NCBI GenBank assembly: GCA_023390815.1
Contig: JAEWCC010000058.1
Location: forward strand, 1 to 64,000
Direction: 5' to 3'
Origin: Bacillota bacterium
GTDB lineage: Bacteria > Bacillota > Clostridia > Christensenellales > SZUA-584
DNA length: 64,000 nucleotides
The notes under the pieces were generated by a model. It was given only the letters and a program-made list of their open reading frames with translations, was not told the origin of the DNA and did not search any database. How positions within the stretch are numbered: position 1 is the stretch's first letter; the number at the start of each line of letters is the position of its first letter. Made by a program: the position numbers and the translations under genes. Positions 1-7,000 of this stretch are shown one piece after another.

Positions 1-809
1 GCATCGTGGGCACCTCCGCGTTCCCGTACAACGTCTATACGCAGTTCGTCAAGGGCTTCGGCCACAGCGAGCTTACTGATATGACCGCGGAGTATGAAGC
101 GCTGCGCGCAAGGAAGTCCGCGTGGGAAGTCGAAAACATCCGCAAAGCGTTCGGCCTCACGTTCGACGCATACAAAGCCATGGCGGCCAAGATCGCGCCG
201 GGCGTCACCGAGATTGAAGTCGCCGCCGAAGGCGAATACGTGTGCCGCAAGGCGGGCGCGAACAGCTTCGCATTCTCGTGCATCGTGGGCAGCGGCGAGC
301 GGGCCAAGGCCGTGGTCCCGACCGCGATCAACAAGGTGATGGAAGCGGGCGAGATGGTGATGCTGGGACTCGCGCCGCGCATCAACGGTTACGCGGGCGT
401 GTTCGGCGAAACGCTGCCGGTGAGCGGCGAGTTCACGAAACGCCAGAAGGACTGCGTGAACTGGCTTCGCGAAGCGTACCGCTTAACCAAGGGTATGCTG
501 AAACCCGGCATGAAGGGCCGGGAGATCGATGTTCCCGCGCGGAAGAGCTTCACGCAGAACGGGTTGATCCAGTACCTCGTGTGCCCGTTTGCGCACACGA
601 TCGGGCTGATGGAGGCCGAGGGGCCGTTCTACGGACCGAACAGCGACGACGCGCTGGAGCCGGGCATGACGGTGTGCGTGGATGTGAGCTTCTTCGGACA
701 TCCGGAGTTCCACGGTTCGCGCATCGAGACGGGCTTCGTGATCACGGAGGCGGGCTGCGAGCCGCTGTGCCCCGAGATGGACGCGATATTGATGCAGGAC
801 GTCAAATAA
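1..809 (+). CDS. M24-fold (creatinase / Xaa-Pro peptidase-like) protein, 5' end cut by window
   Basis: The reading frame is open from the first bases of the window, so the N-terminus lies outside it. About 268 residues of the pita-bread M24 domain are visible. Counting from the GTG at position 6, the catalytic-type His is H197 (AHTIGL) and a late Glu is E241 (RIETG). In M24 metallopeptidases two Asp ligands sit in a D-x-G-x11-D-type stretch; here that stretch (residues 118-136, LGLAPRINGYAGVFGET) has no Asp, and the first Glu ligand is replaced by D226. The protein is therefore probably not a dinuclear metallopeptidase; metal-free M24 members such as creatinase exist. It is followed 12 bases later by an ASRT-family gene, and the two are probably co-transcribed. 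Substrate unknown. Confidence 0.8.
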   Translation, partial: IVGTSAFPYNVYTQFVKGFGHSELTDMTAEYEALRARKSAWEVENIRKAFGLTFDAYKAMAAKIAPGVTEIEVAAEGEYVCRKAGANSFAFSCIVGSGERAKAVVPTAINKVMEAGEMVMLGLAPRINGYAGVFGETLPVSGEFTKRQKDCVNWLREAYRLTKGMLKPGMKGREIDVPARKSFTQNGLIQYLVCPFAHTIGLMEAEGPFYGPNSDDALEPGMTVCVDVSFFGHPEFHGSRIETGFVITEAGCEPLCPEMDAILMQDVK

Positions 810-821
810 GGAGGAGACAAC

Positions 822-1187
822 ATGAAGCTGGGCAAGAAGGTATGGGTATTTGCGGACGGGGACCTGCCCGCGCATCCGGAGGGTGTGGGTGAACCCAAGG
901 CGCACGAGGCACTGATGGTGGTCAACAACAACGACCGGGACGCGAACCTCGCCATCACGCTGCTGTTTGAAGACAAGGGACCCAAGGAAGGGCTGAAGCT
1001 GACCGTACCCGCGAAGCGCGTGAACTGCTTCCGCATGGACATGCCGATATGGGGCGGGGACTACGTGATCCCGTTCGGCCAGTACGCATTGATCGTGGAG
1101 AGCGACGTGCCGGTGGTAGCGGTGTTCGGGCGTCTGGACCGCCGCAAGGACATGGCGTACTACCCGGTAGCCCCGTACAACGAATAA
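822..1187 (+). CDS. ASRT (Anabaena sensory rhodopsin transducer) family protein
   Basis: This 121-residue soluble protein matches the ASRT family (Pfam PF07100) along its length. It has an N-terminal G-x-x-VW-x-F-A-(D/E)-G strand, a middle NNNDRDA segment followed by LTVPAKR, and the C-terminal SDVPVVA...RLD motif near residues 93-108. In Anabaena the homologue binds a sensory rhodopsin. Most bacterial members lack a rhodopsin and are thought to be small-molecule-binding beta-sandwich proteins. A GGAGG ribosome site lies at 810-815. It directly follows the M24-like gene and precedes a terminator, so the two form a short operon. No rhodopsin gene is in the window. A role in sensing or binding the M24 protein's ligand is inference. 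Confidence 0.85.
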   Translation: MKLGKKVWVFADGDLPAHPEGVGEPKAHEALMVVNNNDRDANLAITLLFEDKGPKEGLKLTVPAKRVNCFRMDMPIWGGDYVIPFGQYALIVESDVPVVAVFGRLDRRKDMAYYPVAPYNE

Positions 1188-1211
1188 AATCTCATCGATC
1201 GGATGCTGGAG

Positions 1212-1242
1212 AGCGTCTGCATGCTTGGCAGGCGCTTTTCTG
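1212..1242 (+). terminator. Rho-independent terminator after the M24-ASRT operon
   Basis: Arms AGCGTCTGC (1212-1220) and GCAGGCGCT (1228-1236) pair with one wobble around a 7-base loop, followed by a TTTTCT tract. It lies 25 bases after the ASRT stop. Confidence 0.8.
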
Positions 1243-1275
1243 TATCCCGCACACCTGTCTATTTATCTACAAATG

Positions 1276-1284
1276 TGATATAAT
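1276..1284 (+). promoter_or_regulatory. Extended -10 promoter of the methyltransferase gene
   Basis: TGATATAAT is a consensus extended -10 element (TGn then TATAAT at 1279-1284), about 20 bases ahead of the methyltransferase start. No convincing -35 box is seen, as is common for extended -10 promoters. Confidence 0.6.
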
Positions 1285-1304
1285 GGAATCGCTGCGAGGT
1301 GTAT

Positions 1305-2777
1305 ATGAAGGAGCCGGGTGAGCGAAAAACAAAGCGGGACAAGCATGCGGACGCTGCCGAACGCGGCGGTTTCGTTTGGGAGGGCAGGGAGCGCTGCACG
1401 GATGATATAGACGCGCCCGCGCGGAGTGTTCTGCTGCCTTGTCCGCAGGATAGCGTCAGCTGGGACGCTACGCAAAACCTCTATATCGAAGGCGATAATC
1501 TTGAAGCGCTCAAACTGCTGCAGGCGTCCTTCCGTGGTTCCGTCAAACTGATCTATATCGATCCGCCGTATAATACGGGCGGCGGCTTTGTATATAAAGA
1601 CGATTATTCATCGCGCCGGGGCACGCATGACGAATGGCTTTGCATGATGTATCCGCGCCTGATGCTGGCGCAAAGACTATTGCGCGAAGACGGCGTTATT
1701 TTCCTCAGTATCAATGAGAACGAACTGTTTCACTTAAAGCTGCTGTGCGATGAAGTGTTCGGCGAAGAGAACTACATGACGATGTTTTCGGTAAAAGTGC
1801 GCCATGAGCACCGAATATTAAAAGGCGACAAGGACTATCATGAGGTTATCGAATACCTGCTGCTGTACCGGAAATCCAAAGCGTTCAGCGCGCCCCGCCG
1901 GGAAGAAGAGGTCAGCCTCAAGGATTACGTATGGTGTGTGGAGGAGCTTGCCCCTGCATCCGAAACGGTAACAATGGGCGCAAAGCAAGTTCAGGTGTTC
2001 CGCCCCGGACAGTACCGCATCATCCGGCAGGAGGCAGGCTCACAGCTCTTGAAGCGCATCAACATTCGCGGCGCGCTCAAAGAGGGGAACAGCAGCGGCC
2101 GGTTTTATATGAAGTACCTGGATGCGTTTCGGGAGAAGGGACTGCTGTTTAAGGTGCCGGATATCGGCGACGACGGGTTGGCATATCGGTATTTCCTCAC
2201 GCCCATCAAGGAAAGGCGTAAAAACGGCGATTACTTTCAGGGGGTGCCGCAGCATCGGACAATTCGCAAGACCCCATATCCCAACTTCCTCGATTTCGAG
2301 CGTGCGTTCAACCGCGTGGGGTTTGAAGGCGGCGTAGAGTTCCGCAACGGCAAGAAGCCCGTCGCGTTCCTCGAAAAGATACTGGAGATGGCTGGGCTGA
2401 CGAATGAGGACGGCATCGTGCTGGATTTCTTTGCGGGATCGGCATCCACCGCACACGCAGTGATGCGCACCAATGCAAGGTATGGACGAAACAGCCGCTT
2501 CATCATGGTGCAGCTCGATGAAAACCTCGACGAGGCGGTAAAGAAAGGTGCCGGTGAAACGCAGGCTTCCGCGTGTAAAGCGATTGCGTTTCTGGAAGCG
2601 ATCGGAAAGCCGCACGTATTGTCCGAGCTGGGCAAGGAGCGCCTGCGCCGCGCAGGCGCGCAGCTGCAGGCCGAAGCACAGAAAGAGGGGTATACCCTGC
2701 CTGATATCGGCTTTAGGGTGTATCGGCTGGGTCGGCAGGGCGGCACAACTGCCCCCGGCGAAGTTTTGGAATCGTAA
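1305..2777 (+). CDS. Orphan site-specific DNA methyltransferase (type III Mod-like, N6-adenine)
   Basis: This 490-residue protein has the motif order of beta-class amino-methyltransferases. The catalytic DPPY lies near residue 87 (IYIDPPYN), then comes a long central target-recognition region, and then the SAM-binding motif DFFAGSAST near residue 375. DPPY points to N6-adenine methylation. The family match is the N6/N4 MTase domain of type III Mod subunits, although those are usually longer (about 600 residues). No Res helicase or restriction gene lies on either side, so it looks solitary. ATG 1305 follows GAGG with short spacing; a GTG at 1299 is an alternative. It is monocistronic with its own promoter and is followed by an unrelated cupin gene. 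Confidence 0.85.
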   Translation: MKEPGERKTKRDKHADAAERGGFVWEGRERCTDDIDAPARSVLLPCPQDSVSWDATQNLYIEGDNLEALKLLQASFRGSVKLIYIDPPYNTGGGFVYKDDYSSRRGTHDEWLCMMYPRLMLAQRLLREDGVIFLSINENELFHLKLLCDEVFGEENYMTMFSVKVRHEHRILKGDKDYHEVIEYLLLYRKSKAFSAPRREEEVSLKDYVWCVEELAPASETVTMGAKQVQVFRPGQYRIIRQEAGSQLLKRINIRGALKEGNSSGRFYMKYLDAFREKGLLFKVPDIGDDGLAYRYFLTPIKERRKNGDYFQGVPQHRTIRKTPYPNFLDFERAFNRVGFEGGVEFRNGKKPVAFLEKILEMAGLTNEDGIVLDFFAGSASTAHAVMRTNARYGRNSRFIMVQLDENLDEAVKKGAGETQASACKAIAFLEAIGKPHVLSELGKERLRRAGAQLQAEAQKEGYTLPDIGFRVYRLGRQGGTTAPGEVLES

Positions 2778-2847
2778 CAGGGTATAAATTCATGAGATTG
2801 ATATCGGACCAAGGCCAACAGGAATCCAAGCAACGGAGAGGAGCTCT

Positions 2848-3303
2848 ATGAAGGTACTTAATACAGGCAATATGGACGAAAAATTTATCTGGCGGGACGG
2901 GTTGGGACTTGCCACGCAGTATCTCGGCGCGGCAGCAGGCAGCGAAAAGCTGTATGTCAATATCGACCGCGTGCCGCCCGGCGCGTACAGCACGAAATAC
3001 CACAGCCATTCGCAGATGGAGGAGTTCTTTTTGATAATGGGCGGTAGCGGGACGCTGCGCCTGAACGAAGAGGAATACCCGGTATCTGAAGGGGATTTTA
3101 TCGCAAAGCCCGCAGGCCGCGGCATTACGCATACGTTTTATAACAGCGGCAGCGAAACGCTGGTGATACTGGACGCGGGTACTGTGGAGCGCGAGGATAT
3201 CTGCTATTACCCCGACGAAGGGGTATATCTCGACAAAACGCCCCGGGGACGCCATGTTTACGGCGTGGGCGAGGGATGGACAAGCGATCCGAACAAGGGA
3301 TAA
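2848..3303 (+). CDS. Cupin-domain protein
   Basis: This 151-residue single-domain cupin has motif 1 at HSHSQMEEFF (two His and a Glu as metal ligands, near residues 52-61) and motif 2 ending in the ITHTF His near residue 94. Between the motifs, GSGTLRLNEEEYPVSEGDFI forms the usual strand pair. Cupins of this size include isomerases, dioxygenases and small-molecule sensors, and the sequence does not decide between them. A strong GGAGAGGAG ribosome site precedes the ATG. The SDR gene follows 48 bases later in the same direction, so a shared transcript is possible. Substrate unassigned. Confidence 0.8.
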   Translation: MKVLNTGNMDEKFIWRDGLGLATQYLGAAAGSEKLYVNIDRVPPGAYSTKYHSHSQMEEFFLIMGGSGTLRLNEEEYPVSEGDFIAKPAGRGITHTFYNSGSETLVILDAGTVEREDICYYPDEGVYLDKTPRGRHVYGVGEGWTSDPNKG

Positions 3304-3351
3304 TGTCGGTTTATAATAACCCTACAGGCGGTAAGCCGGGAAGGAGTGTGT

Positions 3352-4140
3352 ATGAAAACAGTGGTGATTACGGGCAGTACGAGGGGAATCGGCCTTGCAA
3401 TGGCACAGGAGTTCCTGCGGCATGGGTGTAACGTGGTGCTATCCGGGCGGCATGACGCTCTGCCGGATGTTGCAAAGCAGGCGCTCGACGAAAATATGGA
3501 GCATGTTCTGTACATGCAATGCGACGTCGGCCGCAGCGAAGAAGTCCAGCACCTCTGGGACGAAGCGGCAAAGCGATGGGGCCGCGTGGATATCTGGGTC
3601 AACAACGCCGGGCAGAACGCGCCGCATGAAACCATTTGGGATACGGATGCGGCGTCTGTAGACCGCCTCATCGGCACCAATGTGCGCGGCATGATATACG
3701 GTTCACAGATTGCCGCGAAAAACATGATCGCGCAGGGCGGCGGGCAGATATGGAGCATGGAAGGGCTGGGCTCCAATGACATGATTCAGGAGAAGACGAT
3801 ACTCTATGGCATGTCGAAGCGCGCGCTAACCTATTTCATGCAGGGGCTCGCCAAAGAGCTTGCGCATACCCCTGTTAAGGCGGGGCGGCTTTCTCCCGGC
3901 ATGATGCTCACCGACTTCATCACCAAAGCCCCGGATGGCAACGAATCCCCTGTGCTTCAGGACGAGCGGTTCCGGAAGATATTCAACATACTCGCTGACA
4001 GGCCGGAAACGGTCGCCGCGTTCTTTGTGCCGCGTATGCTGGCCAACACCAAGAACGACGCGCATCTCGTATATCTGACGGGGGCAAAGGCGATGGCGCG
4101 CTTTATGACCGCGCCCATGCGCAAGAGGAAGTTGATATAG
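3352..4140 (+). CDS. Short-chain dehydrogenase/reductase (SDR)
   Basis: This is a 262-residue classical SDR. The Rossmann glycine motif is TGSTRGIG (residues 7-14), NNAGQ is at about residues 84-88, and the active-site tyrosine and lysine are in YGMSK (near residue 153). The usual catalytic Ser is replaced in context by SMEGLGS, which leaves the exact Ser uncertain. ATG 3352 is preferred to an upstream GTG (3346) because AAGGAG at 3341-3346 overlaps that GTG and is ideally spaced for the ATG. It likely oxidises or reduces a sugar, polyol or fatty intermediate with NAD(P)H; the substrate cannot be read from the sequence. No terminator is evident before the next promoter. Confidence 0.85.
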   Translation: MKTVVITGSTRGIGLAMAQEFLRHGCNVVLSGRHDALPDVAKQALDENMEHVLYMQCDVGRSEEVQHLWDEAAKRWGRVDIWVNNAGQNAPHETIWDTDAASVDRLIGTNVRGMIYGSQIAAKNMIAQGGGQIWSMEGLGSNDMIQEKTILYGMSKRALTYFMQGLAKELAHTPVKAGRLSPGMMLTDFITKAPDGNESPVLQDERFRKIFNILADRPETVAAFFVPRMLANTKNDAHLVYLTGAKAMARFMTAPMRKRKLI

Positions 4141-4159
4141 CCACATACCAACTTTTTGA

Positions 4160-4189
4160 TTGACAATCGTGAGGGTATTTGATTATACT
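4160..4189 (+). promoter_or_regulatory. Sigma-A promoter of the symporter operon
   Basis: A perfect -35 TTGACA (4160-4165) and a -10 TATACT (4184-4189) are separated by 18 bases. Transcription would start near 4196, giving a leader of about 135 bases before the first gene. Confidence 0.8.
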
Positions 4190-4210
4190 AAAAAGGTAGC
4201 ATGGTAATAT

Positions 4211-4286
4211 GGGGTAACAAGATTCATATCGCAGTACGGTGAATTCGTGATTGCTTTACCCTTCGGTACCAGCCGGAGGGTTTTTT
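4211..4286 (+). promoter_or_regulatory. Candidate riboswitch/attenuator with leader terminator
   Basis: The leader contains an intrinsic terminator: CCCTTCGG (4259-4266) pairs with CCGGAGGG (4273-4280) around TACCAG and is followed by TTTTTT (4281-4286). Upstream, GGGTAA (4212-4217) pairs perfectly with TTACCC (4256-4261), closing a domain of about 50 bases. The two stems share CCC 4259-4261 and cannot coexist. If a ligand stabilises the closing stem, the terminator is disrupted and the genes are switched on. I do not recognise a known aptamer class in the enclosed loop. Confidence 0.55.
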
Positions 4287-4331
4287 AATTGGCAGACTCT
4301 ATCTAAAACTCAATACAAGGAGGGTGCGTTT

Positions 4332-4511
4332 ATGCTCGGAATGGGTGACTTCGCGATATTTGCGGTGTATGGCTTATGCATACTGTCCGCAGTCGCCTGC
4401 GTGGTGTACGGGATCATCTTCTGGAACCGCGGCGTGGACAAGGAGGAGCCCGTGGTTGAAAAGCAGTGGGAGGATACCGAGAAGGACATCACAGAGAATC
4501 TTGATATCTAA
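4332..4511 (+). CDS. Small single-pass membrane protein, symporter accessory subunit
   Basis: This 59-residue protein has one hydrophobic helix (residues 8-31, FAIFAVYGLCILSAVACVVY) followed by a charged, acidic tail ending KDITENLDI. ATG 4332 is fixed by AAGGAGG at 4317-4323. It sits 20 bases ahead of a sodium:solute symporter gene. This arrangement matches the small accessory proteins that accompany SSS-family transporters (the 'symporter small accessory protein' family), so a structural or regulatory role in the carrier is likely. The role comes from context and general family knowledge. Confidence 0.75.
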   Translation: MLGMGDFAIFAVYGLCILSAVACVVYGIIFWNRGVDKEEPVVEKQWEDTEKDITENLDI

Positions 4512-4531
4512 GGGAAAGGAGCGCTTGCATT

Positions 4532-6166
4532 ATGGATACCACTTGGTTGATTAAAGTCATTGCTATTATCGTTTATCTGGGAATCGTTGCGGTACTCGGC
4601 TTTATCGCATACCGCAGAACCAAAACCGCGAGCGACTACCTCGTTGCGGGGCGTAAGGCTCACCCGGTCGTGATGGCGCTTTCGTACGGCGCGACGTTTA
4701 TCAGCACCTCGGCGATCGTGGGCTTTGGCGGGAACGCGGGCGTATTCGGCATGAGCCTGCTGTGGCTGACGTTTCTGAACATATTCCTCGGCATTTTTAT
4801 TGCTTTTATATTCTTTGGCAAGCGGACGCGCCGCATCGGACAGAACCTCAACGCGCACACATTCCCGGAGTTTCTGGGCAGCCGTTTTCAAAGCCGTTTC
4901 ATACAGAAGTTTATCGGACTCGTCATATTCATATTCATGCCGCTGTATGCCTCTGCCGTAATGATCGGTGTCGCTAAGATACTCGAAAGCGGTCTCGGCA
5001 TGTCGTATGAGTTCGCGCTGTTTGCGTTTGCTGCCATCGTTGCGGCCTATGTGCTGTTCGGCGGCATCAAGGGTGTGATGTACACCGACGCGTTCCAGGG
5101 AACGCTGATGCTCGTGGGCATGACTGTGTTCGTCATCGCGGTATACGGCAAGCTGGGTGGCGTCACGAGCGCGCACCAGCAGCTCACCGACCTTTCAACG
5201 AATCCGGCGGTGGCGGAGCAGATCAAGGGATTGCAGGCGGGCGGCTTTATGGGCTGGACGTCCATGCCCGCGCTGTTCTCGAAATACTGGTGGATCGTGG
5301 TTTCCACGATTGTGATGGGTGTGGGTATCGGCGTGCTGGCGCAGCCGCAGCTTGCGGTACGCTTTATGACCGTGAAGAGCGACCGCGAGATCAACCGCGC
5401 GGTGCCGGTGGGCGGCGTGTTTATCCTCATGATGACGGGCGTTGCGTTCGTGGTGGGCGCGCTCTCCAACGTGCTGTTCTTTAACGATCAGGGGCTTGTG
5501 TCGGTGGCCGCGGCGGGCGGCGTGACCGACAGCATCATTCCGATGTTTCTGGACGGCTACATGCCCGAGTGGTTCGTGACGGTATTCCTGATTATCCTGC
5601 TCGCCGCGGGCATGTCCACGCTGAGTTCGCAGTTCCACACCATCGGTACTGCCGCCGGGCGCGACATCATACCGGTCAAGCACAGCGAAGGCAGCAAAGG
5701 CATACTGGTCTCGCGCGTCAGCGTGCTGATCGCCATATTGCTGACCATTACGCTCTCCTACGTGCTGCCTACCGTATGGGACGGCGCGATCACGATCGCA
5801 ACGGCGCTGTTCTTCGGCCTCTGCTGCGCCGCGTTTCTGCCCATGTACTTCGGCGCGTTGTACTTCAAGAAGATGACGCGCACCGCGGCAATCTCCGGCA
5901 TGATCGCGGGCTTTACCGTGAGCCTGCTGTGGATGTTGTTCATCCACAGTAAGGAGTCGTCGCTGATTGGTCTCTGTAACGTGCTGTTCGGCGTGCCGAC
6001 GCTCTCGCCCGCGGGCTCGACGCTGGAGTTTGTCGATCCGCTGATCGTCGCGCTGCCCGTATCGGTAATCGCGACGGTCGTCGCGCAGCTGCTCAGCAAG
6101 AACAGGCCGGAAGACGCGCATATCGACGCGTGCTTCCACGGCATCAAGCAAAGGACGCAGGCCTGA
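4532..6166 (+). CDS. Sodium:solute symporter (SSS family)
   Basis: This 544-residue integral membrane protein has about 13 hydrophobic helices and the SSS N-terminal signature DYLVAGRKAHPVVMALSYGATFISTSAIVGFGG near residues 34-65. It belongs to the group that includes PutP, PanF and acetate/monocarboxylate carriers. The substrate is not readable; a proline, pantothenate or carboxylate is plausible. It is the second gene of an operon with the 59-residue accessory protein and lies behind the terminator-controlled leader at 4211-4286, so its expression is probably set by a metabolite. A terminator follows at 6214. Confidence 0.88.
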   Translation: MDTTWLIKVIAIIVYLGIVAVLGFIAYRRTKTASDYLVAGRKAHPVVMALSYGATFISTSAIVGFGGNAGVFGMSLLWLTFLNIFLGIFIAFIFFGKRTRRIGQNLNAHTFPEFLGSRFQSRFIQKFIGLVIFIFMPLYASAVMIGVAKILESGLGMSYEFALFAFAAIVAAYVLFGGIKGVMYTDAFQGTLMLVGMTVFVIAVYGKLGGVTSAHQQLTDLSTNPAVAEQIKGLQAGGFMGWTSMPALFSKYWWIVVSTIVMGVGIGVLAQPQLAVRFMTVKSDREINRAVPVGGVFILMMTGVAFVVGALSNVLFFNDQGLVSVAAAGGVTDSIIPMFLDGYMPEWFVTVFLIILLAAGMSTLSSQFHTIGTAAGRDIIPVKHSEGSKGILVSRVSVLIAILLTITLSYVLPTVWDGAITIATALFFGLCCAAFLPMYFGALYFKKMTRTAAISGMIAGFTVSLLWMLFIHSKESSLIGLCNVLFGVPTLSPAGSTLEFVDPLIVALPVSVIATVVAQLLSKNRPEDAHIDACFHGIKQRTQA

Positions 6167-6213
6167 CGCAACACCGTTATTATGAATATCGGGCGGAGAA
6201 GCCGCCGTAAGCA

Positions 6214-6241
6214 AGGCCGTGCGGTTGCACGGCTTGGTTTT
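6214..6241 (+). terminator. Terminator after the symporter operon
   Basis: GCCGTGC (6216-6222) pairs with GCACGGC (6227-6233) around GGTT. The stem is extended by flanking A/T pairs and followed by GGTTTTGT. Confidence 0.7.
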
Positions 6242-6273
6242 GTGTGAAGAGGTGAATGTAAGGATATATATGG

Positions 6274-6279
6274 TATAAT
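6274..6279 (+). promoter_or_regulatory. -10 element of the RAYT gene
   Basis: TATAAT preceded by TGG gives an extended -10 (6271-6279), 54 bases ahead of the transposase start codon. Confidence 0.5.
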
Positions 6280-6332
6280 AATGGAGGAAGAAATGTTAGA
6301 TCCATCACCACATTCGACCTGTGAGGGGATAT

Positions 6333-6863
6333 ATGCCTTTGCCAGAGAGGAAACCACAACGTCTGCGCGAATATGATTATTCCCAGAATGGCGCGTATTT
6401 TGTAACGATATGCGCGCAGGATAGGCTGCATTTGTTTGGTATTGTTAAAAATAACACGATTCTACTCAATGACGCGGGTAAAATGATTAGCCAGCGGATG
6501 GAGAATATATCAAACGGAGTAAATGTAACGGTTGATAAGTTTGTCGTCATGCCGAACCATATCCATGCGATTATCATGATTAGCAGAAATGAAATAGCAG
6601 CAACCCCCGGAACGGCACAGGGGCCCGGAACGGCACAGGGGCCGTTCCCTACAGTATCGGAATATATCCGGCGATTTAAGACGATAACAACGAAATTGTA
6701 TATTGACGGCGTAAAAGATGGGCGTTATCCGCCGTTTGAGAAAGCGATCTGGCAGAAATCATTTCACGATCACATTCTCAGGGATGAAAACGAATACCTT
6801 TCAGCCTGGAGGTATATCGACGAGAATCCATTGAAATGGTCCCTGGACGAGTACAATTCGTAG
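6333..6863 (+). CDS. REP-associated tyrosine transposase (RAYT, IS200/Y1 fold)
   Basis: This 176-residue Y1-type HUH nuclease has the metal-binding HxH in VMPNHIHAII (near residues 69-78) and a candidate catalytic tyrosine in the C-terminal RDENEYLSAWRYIDENP helix. The N-terminus R-x-x-x-YDYSQNGAYFVTICAQDR is the RAYT hallmark. RAYTs process REP hairpins and are usually single-copy and not flanked by insertion-sequence ends. ATG 6333 follows GAGGGG. The coding sequence contains one complete and one partial copy of the REP-like repeat, giving an in-frame GTAQGP doublet. The stop codon lies inside another repeat copy. The gene appears intact. Confidence 0.9.
   Translation: MPLPERKPQRLREYDYSQNGAYFVTICAQDRLHLFGIVKNNTILLNDAGKMISQRMENISNGVNVTVDKFVVMPNHIHAIIMISRNEIAATPGTAQGPGTAQGPFPTVSEYIRRFKTITTKLYIDGVKDGRYPPFEKAIWQKSFHDHILRDENEYLSAWRYIDENPLKWSLDEYNS
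6609..6625 (+). repeat. Partial REP-like unit inside the RAYT gene
   Basis: A 17-base copy of the repeat's GGAACGGCACAGGGGCC half lies directly before the complete unit. It creates an 18-base tandem duplication in the coding sequence. Confidence 0.75.
6627..6652 (-). repeat. REP-like palindrome (inverted copy, inside RAYT CDS)
   Basis: This 26-base unit is the reverse complement of the copies at 6860 and 6929. It has GGAACGGC/GCCGTTCC arms and a CCCTAC tail. Confidence 0.8.
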
Positions 6864-6885
6864 GGAACGGCCCCTGTGCCGTTCC
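6860..6885 (+). repeat. REP-like palindrome overlapping the RAYT stop codon
   Basis: The unit starts GTAGGGAACGGC and ends GCCGTTCC. The TAG stop of the transposase (6861-6863) is part of it. The hairpin could also act in 3' end formation. Confidence 0.85.
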
Positions 6886-6928
6886 GAAACATACTAAGGT
6901 AAAATAAACTAAAAAACCAAAAGAACCC

Positions 6929-6954
6929 GTAGGGAACGGCCCCTGTGCCGTTCC
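6929..6954 (+). repeat. REP-like palindrome, downstream copy
   Basis: This copy is identical in all 26 bases to the one at 6860-6885, 69 bases further on and in the same orientation. Confidence 0.85.
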
Positions 6955-7000
6955 CCAAATAAAGGAGCATCCTTTCGGACGTCCCTTTAAAATCAAGTGC

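Noticed and set aside
4212..4261. Assignment of the symporter leader to a known class (purine, guanidine, preQ1 or Na+ switch)
   Set aside because: The conserved core bases of those aptamers are not present as far as I can recall them; left as unidentified.
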